A model generated the notes under the pieces. The model was not told the DNA's origin, made no database searches, and saw nothing but the letters and a program-made list of their open reading frames with translations. Positions 9,781 to 18,354 of a DNA stretch of 64,000 bases are shown here, piece by piece; within the stretch, counting starts at the first letter, position 1; each line of letters begins with the position of its first letter. The DNA is taken from positions 2,563,353-2,627,352 of the forward strand of contig NZ_CP047080.1 in NCBI RefSeq assembly GCF_030408595.1, read 5' to 3'. Both the position numbers and the translations under genes were made by a program. This stretch comes from Corynebacterium canis (GTDB taxonomy: Bacteria; Actinomycetota; Actinomycetes; Mycobacteriales; Mycobacteriaceae).

Positions 9781-9880
9781 CTCACGCACGTTGCGTTTCG
9801 CCCTCCGCCTCCCGCAGCTCGCCACGCGGCTGCCAGCGGGGGGCCTTCTGCATATTTGGACGCTGATAGGATTGACCGTT

Positions 9881-10471
9881 ATGTACCGACTCATCTCGAT
9901 GCTCCGAGAAGACCTTGCCAATGCCCGTGACCACGATCCGGCGGCCCGCGGCGATGTCGAAAATGCGATCGTTTATTCCGGCCTTCATGCGATTTGGTCC
10001 CACCGCGTCGCGCATGCGTTGTGGGTGCGCGGCATCAAGGGCCCGGCCCGCGTTCTTGCCCAGCTCACCCGGTTCCTGACCGGTGTGGAGATTCACCCCG
10101 GTGCCACCATTGGCCGGCGCTTTTTCATCGATCACGGCATGGGCGTGGTCATCGGCGAAACCGCAGAGATTGGCGATGGCGTGATGCTCTATCACGGCGT
10201 CACCCTCGGCGGCCAGGTGCTCACCCAGACGAAACGTCACCCGACCCTTGAGGACAATGTCACCGTGGGCGCCGGCGCGAAGATCCTCGGCCCCATCACC
10301 ATCGGCGAGGGGAGCGCAATCGGGGCGAACGCAGTTGTGACCAAGGACGTGCCCGCCAATAACATCGCCGTTGGCATCCCCGCCAAGAATCGCCCGCGTC
10401 ACCAGGATGAGTGCCTCCACCTCGTGGACCCGGACCGCTATGTGGCCCTCGAACGGGGAGCCGGTATTTAG
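9881..10471 (+). CDS. cysE: Serine O-acetyltransferase
   Basis: Makes O-acetylserine from serine and acetyl-CoA, the substrate of CysK next door. The 196-aa product has an N-terminal helical region and a left-handed beta helix of hexapeptide repeats ([44 protein letters not shown] is the hallmark block, split here by family position), with the catalytic His in the IDHG motif. The start ATG 9881 gives [16 protein letters not shown], matching family N-termini; the frame remains open further upstream into cysK. It is a short CysE of the type found in Actinobacteria and Firmicutes. Confidence 0.95.
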   Translation: MYRLISMLREDLANARDHDPAARGDVENAIVYSGLHAIWSHRVAHALWVRGIKGPARVLAQLTRFLTGVEIHPGATIGRRFFIDHGMGVVIGETAEIGDGVMLYHGVTLGGQVLTQTKRHPTLEDNVTVGAGAKILGPITIGEGSAIGANAVVTKDVPANNIAVGIPAKNRPRHQDECLHLVDPDRYVALERGAGI

Positions 10472-10474
10472 CAC

Positions 10475-11155
10475 ATGGATTCGCTGACCCAGGTGTGGCC
10501 GCCGTTTGGGGTGCGCATCGAGGTCGCCACGCCCGAGCGCAGCATCGCGTTGCTGGGTTTGACGGACGCGCATCTGCCGCTGCTCGCCCACGCTTCCGAG
10601 GAGTCCGTGTACGGCCCCAATACGCCCGACCATGCGTTCCCCTGGCTCTTCGCGCCGGACTCCGAGCGCGCCCGCAATAGCGCACAATTTCGATGGCTAA
10701 ACCGCGTGAATTTCCAGCCCGCGGCGTGGTCACTGGACCTCGTGGTGTTTGACGGCGACACATTGATTGGCGCTGTAGACTTGCGCGCCACCGATTTTGC
10801 TTTTCGACGCACCGTCGCCACCGGTTCGTGGATATTTCACCGTTTCCAGGGGCAGGGCTTTGGAACACTCGTACGGCACGCCATTGCGGGGTTCTGCTTC
10901 GACCATTTGGGGGCGGAACGCGTCGAATCGGGCTGGATACTCGGCAATGACGCCTCGGCGCGCGTGAGCGCGAAATTGGGGTACGTCAAGGTAAAAAATA
11001 TCCAGGTGCCCGCCGGTCCGGACAGCATCCCACTGCCCGGCGAATTAGCCGAACTGACCCGCGAACGCTACCGAGAGATCCACCCGGATGCGCCCACGGT
11101 CACGGTTTCTGGTCTTACCCCCGAATTGCGGGCGATGATGGGCGTGGAGGCCTAG
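10475..11155 (+). CDS. GNAT-family N-acetyltransferase, RimJ/RimL-like
   Basis: 226 aa with a single acetyl-CoA-binding GNAT fold: VVFDGDTLIGAVDLRA (beta 4), the pyrophosphate loop FQGQGFGTLVRHAI (Q-x-x-G-x-G/A pattern), and GAERVESGWILGNDASARVSAKLGY at the C-terminal half, a typical RimJ/RimL feature. Substrate unknown. The start lies 3 nt after the cysE stop, so it is probably co-transcribed with cysK-cysE. It ends overlapping, tail to tail, with the next minus-strand gene by 4 bp. Confidence 0.85.
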   Translation: MDSLTQVWPPFGVRIEVATPERSIALLGLTDAHLPLLAHASEESVYGPNTPDHAFPWLFAPDSERARNSAQFRWLNRVNFQPAAWSLDLVVFDGDTLIGAVDLRATDFAFRRTVATGSWIFHRFQGQGFGTLVRHAIAGFCFDHLGAERVESGWILGNDASARVSAKLGYVKVKNIQVPAGPDSIPLPGELAELTRERYREIHPDAPTVTVSGLTPELRAMMGVEA

Positions 11156-11475
11156 AACCCGGGCACCACGAGGTCCGAATATTCGGGGTTTTTGGCGATA
11201 AACCCACTCACCGCGGAGCATGTGGGCTGCACCTTAAGGCCCGCCACTTTGGTCGCCTCGAGTGCCGCCTTGACGAGGGGCGCCGAATAGCCATGACCTT
11301 GGAATCGGGGGTAAACCTCGGTGTGGTGGAACTCCCGTGCCGCATTGCTTTGTCCGATGGGGACCAGCGTGTATTCCGCGAATCCCGCCTCCACCCCGTC
11401 GACTGTGAGCACAAAGCGGGAACCGGGGGCATCGTGGGTGATATATACTTCGGGGGTTTGGGATACGTTATTCAT
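11152..11475 (-). CDS. Small GNAT-like acetyltransferase (YjdJ type)
   Basis: 107 aa, the size of the one-domain YjdJ-like acetyltransferases. It shows AEYTLVP, the typical FHHTEVYPRFQGHGYSAPLVKAAL block (acetyl-CoA loop), and a C-terminal CSAVSGFIAKNPEY, which matches the family's C-x-x-V-x-x-F-I-x-x-x-P-x-Y ending. Substrate unknown. Convergent with the larger GNAT gene. Confidence 0.85.
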   Translation of the reverse strand: MNNVSQTPEVYITHDAPGSRFVLTVDGVEAGFAEYTLVPIGQSNAAREFHHTEVYPRFQGHGYSAPLVKAALEATKVAGLKVQPTCSAVSGFIAKNPEYSDLVVPGF

Positions 11476-11610
11476 CTTTCATAAACCGTTCTTGAGCTAT
11501 AGGGGCACGCCCCATGGAACGCGGCACCCACGAGTAAGAACAAGGATAATACCCCGATTCTCCCCCGAATGGCCGGCAATGTTAGCTTTATCTCTCACCG
11601 CAAACGCTCA

Positions 11611-11640
11611 AAACCCCAACACCTTGCGGTGTTGGGGTTT
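11611..11640 (-). terminator. Terminator of the tRNA-Phe end of the cluster
   Basis: AAACCCCAACACC and GGTGTTGGGGTTT form a 13-bp perfect stem around TTGC/GCAA, followed on the minus strand by a further T. It begins 1 nt after tRNA-Phe, so it ends the tRNA transcript. Confidence 0.85.
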
Positions 11641-11641
11641 G

Positions 11642-11714
11642 TGGCCAGAACCAGGATCGAACTGGTGACCTTCCACTTTTCAGGCGGACGCTCTACCGAC
11701 TGAGCTATCTGGCC
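11642..11714 (-). tRNA. tRNA-Phe (GAA)
   Basis: 73 nt on the minus strand. Acceptor GGCCAGA pairs with TCTGGCC; D-arm GCTC/GAGC; anticodon loop CTGAAAA gives GAA; T-loop TTCGATC. CCA is not encoded (ACA follows). Last gene of the tRNA cluster before the terminator. Confidence 0.97.
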
Positions 11715-11733
11715 AGAGTGATAATCCACTCGG

Positions 11734-11807
11734 CGACCCTGACGGGGCTCGAACCCGCGACCTCCGCCGTGACAGGGCGGCGCGCTAACCAACTGCGCCA
11801 CAGGGCC
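11734..11807 (-). tRNA. tRNA-Asp (GTC), downstream copy
   Basis: 74 nt on the minus strand. Acceptor GGCCCTG with CAGGGTC (one G-U pair), anticodon loop CTGTCAC giving GTC, T-loop TTCGAGC. Identical over its full length to the copy at 12247-12320. The two copies are 439 bp apart. Confidence 0.97.
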
Positions 11808-12003
11808 GTGCGTGAAACAATACGACCAGCAACTACGGCCGCGTTGTGCACGGGATATAACTATACAGAGGGTTCTCGAAGTGGCGCAAACCCGCATGTC
11901 AGCAAACCTTTCTTACATCCATACAAGGATCAAATCAGCCGGCATGATCCGAGTGCCAGACCTAGATGCATGGCAATTGTCATTTTGAAATCGTGACTTT
12001 TAG

Positions 12004-12150
12004 GGTGTGTATCGGGGGCTGCTCGGGCACAACGGCACGGGCAAACGCACACTGATTGACATGATTCTGGGGCTCACTAACCCCACCGACGGGAGCGTAA
12101 ATACGTTCGGTGTGTCGCCAAAGCAAGCGCTAAGGCGCGGAATCCGGTGA
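12004..12150 (+). pseudogene. Relic of an ABC transporter ATP-binding subunit
   Basis: A 48-codon stretch with no start, beginning directly after an in-frame TAG and ending in TGA. It reads [18 protein letters not shown], a Walker A region with Arg where the motif normally has Ser or Thr, followed by [16 protein letters not shown], the usual P-T-x-G-x-V-x-x-x-G continuation of ABC ATPases. Nothing else of the gene remains. It is trapped between two identical tRNA-Asp genes, which suggests debris of an element that integrated at a tRNA gene. Confidence 0.75.
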
Positions 12151-12246
12151 CGTGTGTGGCGACGGTGCGGAGCGGGGCGTCGATAAGCGTGGCGGTGACA
12201 CGCAAAAACACCCCTGCACGTTACTCGCACAAGGGTGTGAACTTTG

Positions 12247-12320
12247 CGACCCTGACGGGGCTCGAACCCGCGACCTCCGCCGTGACAGGGCGGCGCGCTA
12301 ACCAACTGCGCCACAGGGCC
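12247..12320 (-). tRNA. tRNA-Asp (GTC), upstream copy
   Basis: 74 nt, identical to the copy at 11734-11807, including anticodon GTC. It is 28 nt downstream of tRNA-Glu on the minus strand, so this copy is in the usual Glu-Asp position of corynebacterial clusters. Confidence 0.97.
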
Positions 12321-12348
12321 AAAAACTAATCTAGTGAGATTAGCCGTG

Positions 12349-12421
<73 letters not shown>

Positions 12422-12516
12422 TTTGTCGCGGCAAGACGTGCTTGTTGCGACTGGACAGAAATATACGCAACCGCAACAAACTACGCAAATCTGCACTTGA
12501 ACTGGGGTTTTTGGGG

Positions 12517-13173
12517 TTATAAACCCCAGCGTTCACGCACCGCCGCAACACCTTCCATACGCACTGGGGCGGGGAAGGCCTCAAGCCGGCGCTGGGCCCA
12601 CTTTTCGCGCGGCAGGCGGTACCGCTGAACCTCCACACGCTCGCCGGCGCGGTCGGCCCAGGTGCTGCCGTTGGGGAAAAACCCGAGCTTACGGGACACC
12701 CCGAGGGCGCCGGGGTTATCCACAAACGCCGCCGAATGAACCTCTTGAGCGTCGAACCCTTGGAAAAGGAGTTCACAAATCAGCGCACGCATCTGAGTGC
12801 CCCAGCCGCGGCGTTGATATTGGTGGCCAAGCCAAGCGCCGGTCTCGGCGATGCGGGTGACCGGCCAATCGACGCTGCGTGCGATTTGCAGGCCGACCGG
12901 CTCGTCCTTATACAGCACCGCCAGCTGGAAATTCAGCACGCCGTGGGTGACGTTGCCGCGGTGCTTCCACTGCTGCTGCAGCACCCACAGGGCGCGATCT
13001 TCTGGGCTGGACAGGGACCATTCCGAATGGAACGGGTGTTCTTGCGGCGGCTGTTCACCTTGGGCTGCGACCTCGGCCAAGGTGGCCAGCATGTCATCGG
13101 TAGCCCAGCAGAGCCGCATGTGCCCCACGCTGATGGACAGCCCGGCGTGCGGCCAATACTCAGGGTTGAACAT
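12517..13173 (-). CDS. GNAT-family N-acetyltransferase, RimJ/RimL-like
   Basis: 218 aa. The GNAT core runs from about residue 80 (FQLAVLYKDEPVGLQIARS) through RIAETGAWLGHQYQRRGWGTQMRALI (acetyl-CoA loop Q-R-R-G-W-G) to AAFVDNPGALGVSRKLGF, typical of RimJ/RimL-like acetyltransferases. Substrate unknown. The stop codon overlaps a hairpin (CTGGGGTTT 12502-12510 with AAACCCCAG 12521-12529) that may end transcription. Together with two other GNAT genes within 2 kb this is a local cluster of acetyltransferases. Confidence 0.85.
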   Translation of the reverse strand: MFNPEYWPHAGLSISVGHMRLCWATDDMLATLAEVAAQGEQPPQEHPFHSEWSLSSPEDRALWVLQQQWKHRGNVTHGVLNFQLAVLYKDEPVGLQIARSVDWPVTRIAETGAWLGHQYQRRGWGTQMRALICELLFQGFDAQEVHSAAFVDNPGALGVSRKLGFFPNGSTWADRAGERVEVQRYRLPREKWAQRRLEAFPAPVRMEGVAAVRERWGL

Positions 13174-13382
13174 TTGGACTCACTCCCTTCGAGTAGGTGC
13201 CGCGTGTGTATGGGGGTCTAGCAGGCGCGGCGCTCCATACCGTTAATTTTGACACAAAACAGCAGCCCGTCTGGGGGTTCTGGCGGGAAAACTCCGAGAC
13301 CCACACATTCGCTATCGACTGACAGTCGGTTTAGGGTTAAGCTTAAGGCAAGCAGACCACATCGACCCTTGGACAGATCCCC

Positions 13383-14762
13383 ATGGACACCACGACTTCC
13401 CCGCGCACACAAAGTACACAAAGCGCCGGTTTCCGCACGTTTCTTTTCATTTGGGCAGCACAGCTAATCGCGCGCACCGGCAACGGGCTCACAGCATTCG
13501 GCCTCGGCGTGCACGTCTTCCGCGTCACCGGGCGCGCAACGCCGGTAGCAATGGTGGCGATGGCGGCGTTTCTGCCTTCTGTGTTATTAGCCCCGATCGG
13601 CGGGGTGATCGCGGACCGCTTTGATCGGCGCTTGGTCATGATCCTGGGCGACACCAGCTCCGCCATCGGGTTAATCCTGCTCTTGTTTGCGCTGCACAAC
13701 CACGCTTCGATCGCAATTCTGTGCGGCTGCGTGGCATTCGGCTCTGTGTGCCAATCCGTGATGGATCCGGCATACCGGGCGACGGTTTCTGACCTCCTGA
13801 CTCCCGACGAATACGCTCGCGCGGGCGGGCTCGTGCAGCTCGCATCCGCCAGCCAATACCTCATCGCCCCAGCGCTCGGCGGCGCGATCCTGGCGCACGC
13901 TGCGGTAACCGCGCTGATCACGATAGACATTTGCACAATGGCCACAACGGTACTGGCCATGGGGATAGTGTGGCGGAACCTGCGCACGAAGGTCACCGCG
14001 ACATCCGCCCGCGAGGAAGGCTTCTGGGAAGGGTTCCGCCTGGGGGTTAGGTGGCTGGCGGGAGAGCGCGGCGTGGTCACTATGCTGTGCCTGATCACTT
14101 TGGTGACGTTTTGCATTGGGTTCGCGCAGACCCTGTTCACGCCGCTGCTGCTCGACCTGACAACCGAACGTGTGCTCGGCATTCTGACGTCCGTATCCGC
14201 GTGCGGAATGCTGGTATCCAGCGCGGTGATCGGCGGGCTCGGGACAGGCAATAATCATCTGCGCTATCTGGCGTGCGGGCTCGCCTGCACCGGCATCGCG
14301 CTTGCCGCACTGGGGTCAACACCGAACGTAATTTTGATCGGCGTGTTCGCGTTCGCCTTCTTTATGACGCTGCCCGTGCTCAACACGAGCCTCGAGGTGC
14401 TGGTCCGCGCCGCGATCCCAAACGAAACACAGGGCAGGGTGTGGGGGCTCATCTCGCTAATCTCGCAAATCGGCTATTTGTTCGCCTACGCCCTAGCCGG
14501 GCCGCTCGCCGATCAGGTGTTCAATCCCCTGCTGCGCCCCGACGGCGCGTTAGCACATAGTGTCGGTACGGTGATCGGCGTCGGCAATACCCGCGGCATC
14601 GGCTTGATGTTTATCGTGGTGGGCGCATTGCTAATCGGGCTAGCCGGGCTATTGCAACGCTCGCGGAGCGCCCGCGCCTTGCAAGCAAACTTCCTTACTA
14701 AGCTGAATGAGACCGCTACAGACACACCCGCTACTACTACGGACACGCCAGCTTCGGAATAG
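13383..14762 (+). CDS. MFS efflux transporter (DHA3/MefA-like)
   Basis: 459 aa with about 12 predicted membrane helices. The loop after helix 2 carries GGVIADRFDRRLVMILGD, the G-x-x-x-D-R-x-x-R-R motif of the major facilitator superfamily. Overall layout resembles the DHA3 macrolide-exporter group (MefA-like). Substrate unknown. The C-terminus is rich in Thr, Asp and Pro repeats (TATDTPATTTDTPASE). The stop codon is next to the strong AGGAGG site of the CHAP lipoprotein gene 12 bp downstream, so the two genes probably form an operon. Confidence 0.85.
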   Translation: MDTTTSPRTQSTQSAGFRTFLFIWAAQLIARTGNGLTAFGLGVHVFRVTGRATPVAMVAMAAFLPSVLLAPIGGVIADRFDRRLVMILGDTSSAIGLILLLFALHNHASIAILCGCVAFGSVCQSVMDPAYRATVSDLLTPDEYARAGGLVQLASASQYLIAPALGGAILAHAAVTALITIDICTMATTVLAMGIVWRNLRTKVTATSAREEGFWEGFRLGVRWLAGERGVVTMLCLITLVTFCIGFAQTLFTPLLLDLTTERVLGILTSVSACGMLVSSAVIGGLGTGNNHLRYLACGLACTGIALAALGSTPNVILIGVFAFAFFMTLPVLNTSLEVLVRAAIPNETQGRVWGLISLISQIGYLFAYALAGPLADQVFNPLLRPDGALAHSVGTVIGVGNTRGIGLMFIVVGALLIGLAGLLQRSRSARALQANFLTKLNETATDTPATTTDTPASE

Positions 14763-14774
14763 GAGGAGATAGTA

Positions 14775-15353
14775 ATGCGCGGTACTCGCGCCTTGGTCAC
14801 GCTCGTTGCGATTGTTTCGATAGTGATCGGTGGAGCTTCCACCTTGGCCGCGTGCACCCCAAAAATCCAACAGGAACAGCCAAAAATGGCAGAGTTTCCC
14901 CACGATTTTGGCGCGAACCTAACTCCCACGCAACTTATGATTATCTCCCTCACCGAACGTGAATACAAGGAGCAACCGCCTGGCACAAAGTACAGCGAAG
15001 GGATATCAGAAGCTTGGTGCGTTGATTTTATTAGCTGGACATTCCGCGAAGCTGGGATCCCGCTTGAAAACCCAAATACTGGTGGTTGGCGCATCCCTGG
15101 AACCGTTACACTTCGGGATTATTACCAAGCCAATGGCCGTTTTCACCCCGCTAAGGAAGGCTACCAGCCAAGTGCCGGCGATGTGGCCATCTATCAGGGT
15201 TCCCCTATCTTTGGCGACCACGCCAATATCGTGCTCACAAACGTCAATGGCGTGCTCACCACGGTCGGCGGCAATGAAGCCGGGCGCATACGTGTGTATG
15301 AAAATGCGGAACAAAACTACACCGGACTCATCGGCTTCGGTTCACTTCAATAG
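14775..15353 (+). CDS. Secreted CHAP-domain lipoprotein
   Basis: 192 aa. The N-terminus is a signal peptide ending in lipobox STLAAC (Cys27 would be lipidated). The rest is a CHAP (amidase/peptidase) domain: AWCVDFISWTFREAGI holds the catalytic Cys and FGDHANIVLT the catalytic His, with PSAGDVAIYQG in between as expected. It should cut peptidoglycan or a related amide bond at the outer face of the membrane. AGGAGG precedes the ATG by 7 nt. Coupled with the MFS gene; the functional link is unknown. Confidence 0.85.
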   Translation: MRGTRALVTLVAIVSIVIGGASTLAACTPKIQQEQPKMAEFPHDFGANLTPTQLMIISLTEREYKEQPPGTKYSEGISEAWCVDFISWTFREAGIPLENPNTGGWRIPGTVTLRDYYQANGRFHPAKEGYQPSAGDVAIYQGSPIFGDHANIVLTNVNGVLTTVGGNEAGRIRVYENAEQNYTGLIGFGSLQ

Positions 15354-15418
15354 CTGCGCGCCAGCGTTCCCACGCCGCGCACGTCCTCGCTCAAATCCGC
15401 GCATGTCCCTGCTCACAC

Positions 15419-15979
15419 TTAGGGCCGGATACCGCGCAAAAATACATCGATAAGCCATGATTGCTCCTGCGAAATGCCGAGCGTAGTCAAGTGCGGCAAC
15501 GGGCGGGTAATCGTAGCCACACCCTCCCGGAATCTATCAATGTCAAGGTCCTGGGTAGCCAACCCGGATGCTTTCGCACGGTCCAAGACCGCGATTAATT
15601 TCGGAACAATTCGCTGACGCTGCAATTCGCCCAATTCTTCGACAAGCTGCTCTAGCTCTCCATTCCCTGCAAGGTTGTTCACCACCCCGGCTACTTGCAG
15701 CGCCGCAACTCGATACACAAAACGCCGCCACGCACTTTCCGGATCCCCATCCCATTCACCCAAGGTTTCGGTGGCGATTTCCTGGAACTCCTGTGCGACT
15801 TGTTCGGCGATGCCTCGAAGTAAATCCGACCGCGTTGGGAAATTGCGATACAGCGTAGCCACGCCAACGCCAGCGGCAGAAGCGATCGCCCGCATGGAAA
15901 TATCGCTACCTTGCTGAGCGATTAAAAACCGCGCCACCTTGAGTATTTCCAACCGATTCGTCTCGGCATCTTTCCGCAT
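15419..15979 (-). CDS. TetR-family transcriptional regulator
   Basis: 186 aa. The N-terminal helix-turn-helix is typical: ILKVARFLIAQQGSDISMRAIASAAGVGVATLYRNFPTRSDLL spans about residues 11-55, with the conserved G-V-x-x-x-T-L-Y-R-x-F. The C-terminal ligand domain is unclassified, resembling the TetR group with a conserved leucine- and glutamate-rich helix. Divergent from a membrane-protein gene (16087), with two inverted repeats in the shared 107-bp upstream region, so it probably represses itself and that gene. Confidence 0.9.
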   Translation of the reverse strand: MRKDAETNRLEILKVARFLIAQQGSDISMRAIASAAGVGVATLYRNFPTRSDLLRGIAEQVAQEFQEIATETLGEWDGDPESAWRRFVYRVAALQVAGVVNNLAGNGELEQLVEELGELQRQRIVPKLIAVLDRAKASGLATQDLDIDRFREGVATITRPLPHLTTLGISQEQSWLIDVFLRGIRP

Positions 15980-15997
15980 GCTCGCATGCTAACATCC

Positions 15998-16039
15998 GGA
16001 ACATTATGCTCCATTTAAACGGAACAAGTCGCTCCGTTT
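15998..16039. promoter_or_regulatory. Candidate TetR operator pair
   Basis: AAACGGA (16017-16023) and TCCGTTT (16033-16039) are a perfect inverted repeat with a 9-nt spacer. Just beside it, GGAACATTATGCTCC (15998-16012) is a near palindrome. Both are between the divergent TetR and membrane-protein genes. Which is the true operator is not known. Confidence 0.5.
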
Positions 16040-16086
16040 TATCAGGCCCGGCCCCCGAAACGTCAGGCAACCAGAAAGGACAAGTC

Positions 16087-16521
16087 ATGGCTACAACCAC
16101 ACTCCCCCGGAACCTGAGTAACGCCGCTAAGCAACCTTCGGAAACGGATCGTGAGCAGGCGGAACAACGGGGCATCGACAAGCAATACCTCAAGCTCACC
16201 GGCCTGATCCTGGGCCTCAGTGCAGTATTACTGCTGATGCTGCTGGGCTATGCCGCGCCAATGGTCTTTGGCGGCATGTCTGCGGCAGCCGTCTTCGCCA
16301 TGATGTTCAAAAACTCTAAAGCCAAACAATTGATCGGCGCCGTGGGCGTTGCAATCATCGGCGGACTCGCCGCATCCGCCACCCTGTACTACGGTTTCAA
16401 CGCCCTCGAAAATCAATTCTGGCCAATCACCATACTACTGTGCTGGCTTGTCGCCGGACTCACACTTGCGCTGCTCAGCGAAAGCCCCCAAAACCAGCCG
16501 CCGGAGCCGCAGCCCCCTTGA
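16087..16521 (+). CDS. Small four-helix membrane protein
   Basis: 144 aa. After a polar N-terminus of about 35 residues there are four hydrophobic segments (roughly residues 38-60, 62-78, 84-105 and 112-130) and a Pro-rich C-terminal tail. No family recognised. The ATG at 16087 follows AGAAAGGA by 7 nt. Its position opposite a TetR gene suggests it is the regulated target, possibly a stress or small-molecule response membrane protein, but this is inference. Confidence 0.75.
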   Translation: MATTTLPRNLSNAAKQPSETDREQAEQRGIDKQYLKLTGLILGLSAVLLLMLLGYAAPMVFGGMSAAAVFAMMFKNSKAKQLIGAVGVAIIGGLAASATLYYGFNALENQFWPITILLCWLVAGLTLALLSESPQNQPPEPQPP

Positions 16522-16583
16522 CTGCCTCGCCCGCCTCGGCAACACTTAATCAACATCACATGATTAAGCGTGAGGAGTTCAAG

Positions 16584-17528
16584 GTGGCGCGCCACGCGAA
16601 GCGGACCGATGCGAAAGTTGCGGTGATTGGCGCCGGCGTGATCGGCTGTGTGTACGCAGCGCAGCTACACAATGCGGGTGTGGACGTCACGCTGGTCACG
16701 CGCACTTCCGACGCCCTCCCCGACGGCATTCACCTCGATTCGCACCTCAAATACTTTGGCGAACAGCGCGTGCACGTGCCCACCGCTACCATCGACCAAC
16801 TCCCGCGTATCGACGTCGCGATCCTCGCCCTCCAAGCGCACCACCTCGAGCCGGTACTCACCGCCCTCGACGACTTGGAATGCCGGATCGTCGTCCCGCT
16901 GATGCACCTCGGGGACCAGCGAGAGGCCCTCCTGGATCGCATCGGCCGCGACCGCGTGGTGCTGGCCTTTCCCGGCATCGGCGGCCGCCGCAACAAAAAC
17001 GGATCTATCTCCTGGATGCCCGTGCCTCAGCAGCCCACCCTGGTCGATACGAAAGCCGAACACGCAGACGAAATATACGAACTCTTTGCGAGCACTGGGC
17101 TCGCCGTAAAACGCGAACCCTACATGGCCGACTGGTTGAACACACATGCAATTCTCGCCTCGGTATTGCGCATCCTCGTATTGCGACCGATCGGCGGGGT
17201 GCGCGAAGCCGCACGTGACATGGAGCTGGTGTCCGCGGCGTCGATAGCCATACGTTCGGGCCTGTTGGGCTACCACAAAAACGGCGGGCGCATTCGGCCA
17301 CCCGCGCTGGATTTCCTGACGCGCCGCATGCCGCCCATCGTCGCGGTACGTTATTGGCAAACGCAGCTGACCTCCGAACTCGGCATTATCACCATCGAAC
17401 CGAATGCGAAAGCATCTGCGAACACCGAGCTGCTGGTGCTGATCCGGCAAGCGCTGCAGCTCGTCGGACCAGACGCCGTCGAATTCCGCGAATGGGTTAC
17501 GCCCACGCTCAACGCAGCCCAAAGCTAA
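16584..17528 (+). CDS. Ketopantoate reductase (ApbA/PanE)-like oxidoreductase
   Basis: 314 aa from GTG 16584. The N-terminus holds a Rossmann NAD(P)-binding motif, KVAVIGAGVIGCVYAAQLHNAGVDVTLV, followed by a PanE-like domain; the second half is helical and less clear. True PanE reduces 2-dehydropantoate to pantoate. The conserved catalytic Lys and Asn/Ser of PanE cannot be confirmed by eye, so I do not give the symbol. GAGGAG lies 6 nt before the GTG; an ATG at 16560 in frame is the alternative start but has no such site. Confidence 0.65.
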   Translation: MARHAKRTDAKVAVIGAGVIGCVYAAQLHNAGVDVTLVTRTSDALPDGIHLDSHLKYFGEQRVHVPTATIDQLPRIDVAILALQAHHLEPVLTALDDLECRIVVPLMHLGDQREALLDRIGRDRVVLAFPGIGGRRNKNGSISWMPVPQQPTLVDTKAEHADEIYELFASTGLAVKREPYMADWLNTHAILASVLRILVLRPIGGVREAARDMELVSAASIAIRSGLLGYHKNGGRIRPPALDFLTRRMPPIVAVRYWQTQLTSELGIITIEPNAKASANTELLVLIRQALQLVGPDAVEFREWVTPTLNAAQS

Positions 17529-17652
17529 GCTGCAACAAACCTACGAAGTAGCAATCCTGGCGGTTTGGTCCCCCAAATTGCAAACACACCCCGATACACT
17601 TGTGCCCAATCGTTTTTGCATTTGATGGCAGCACACCCAAAGGAATGAGCCC

Positions 17653-18354
17653 ATGAACGCTCAACACCGACGAAATCGCTCCACCCCCGCACTCCTCGCC
17701 AGCCTCGCGTTCGCCGCACTTGCCCTCACTGCGTGCAGCGCGGAAAGCGACCCAGAGGCGACAGTACCCGTGCTGTCCACGATGCGGAACACACAATCGG
17801 CAAGCGGCACCACGGAGACGCAATCCAGCAACCGAACCTCCGGCGACACCTACATCGACCAAACCCTCAACGGCGGCGCACCCGCCTGGAATTTCCCACT
17901 AGTGTTCGAAAACTGGACAATGGCACCGCGCAATGACGCAACCACCCTGCGCCTCGACAGCGACGCCGGCTGCAGCTACACCGCCACGCAAAACCCCTGG
18001 ACCGGCGACCCCAAAGCCAACGACCGAGACGAAACCCAACGGCAGGCCGACGAATGGAAAGCCAAGCTCGCCGCCGAGACGACCGACCCCGTGTTTACCG
18101 TGGCGGACTCCAGCGACGTACGAGGCATCGGCGACAGCACCGTCACCACATTGCGTGCCGACGCCACCTACACCGGCGCCGACGCAAAGCCCGGCCGCTC
18201 CACCACCTGGTTCCGAACTTTTGCCACCGGGACGAAACCTATGACAATGACCCTGGAATACACCTGCCCCGCCGAGGCATACAACGAAGAGGACCTGAAC
18301 CAGCTTTTGGAGAACACCCGGCTCATGAACGTGGAGCATCCCAGCCTCGACTAG
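17653..18354 (+). CDS. Putative secreted lipoprotein
   Basis: 233 aa. Signal peptide with lipobox ALTAC (Cys28), then a Ser/Thr-rich linker to about residue 65 and a globular part containing a Cys pair (AGCSYT and YTCPAE) likely to form a disulfide. No family recognised; the layout resembles small extracytoplasmic lipoproteins of corynebacteria. AAAGGA lies 9 nt before the ATG. Transcribed alone; long non-coding DNA follows. Confidence 0.75.
   Translation: MNAQHRRNRSTPALLASLAFAALALTACSAESDPEATVPVLSTMRNTQSASGTTETQSSNRTSGDTYIDQTLNGGAPAWNFPLVFENWTMAPRNDATTLRLDSDAGCSYTATQNPWTGDPKANDRDETQRQADEWKAKLAAETTDPVFTVADSSDVRGIGDSTVTTLRADATYTGADAKPGRSTTWFRTFATGTKPMTMTLEYTCPAEAYNEEDLNQLLENTRLMNVEHPSLD

Noticed and set aside
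8734..9921. 395-codon minus-strand open frame opposite cysK
   Set aside because: Shadow frame; cysK is certain and the McbR site and promoter lie on the cysK side.
13325..13350. DtxR-like site in front of the MFS gene (TTAGGGTTAAGCTTAAGGC)
   Set aside because: Too many mismatches in the symmetrical core; no better than chance.
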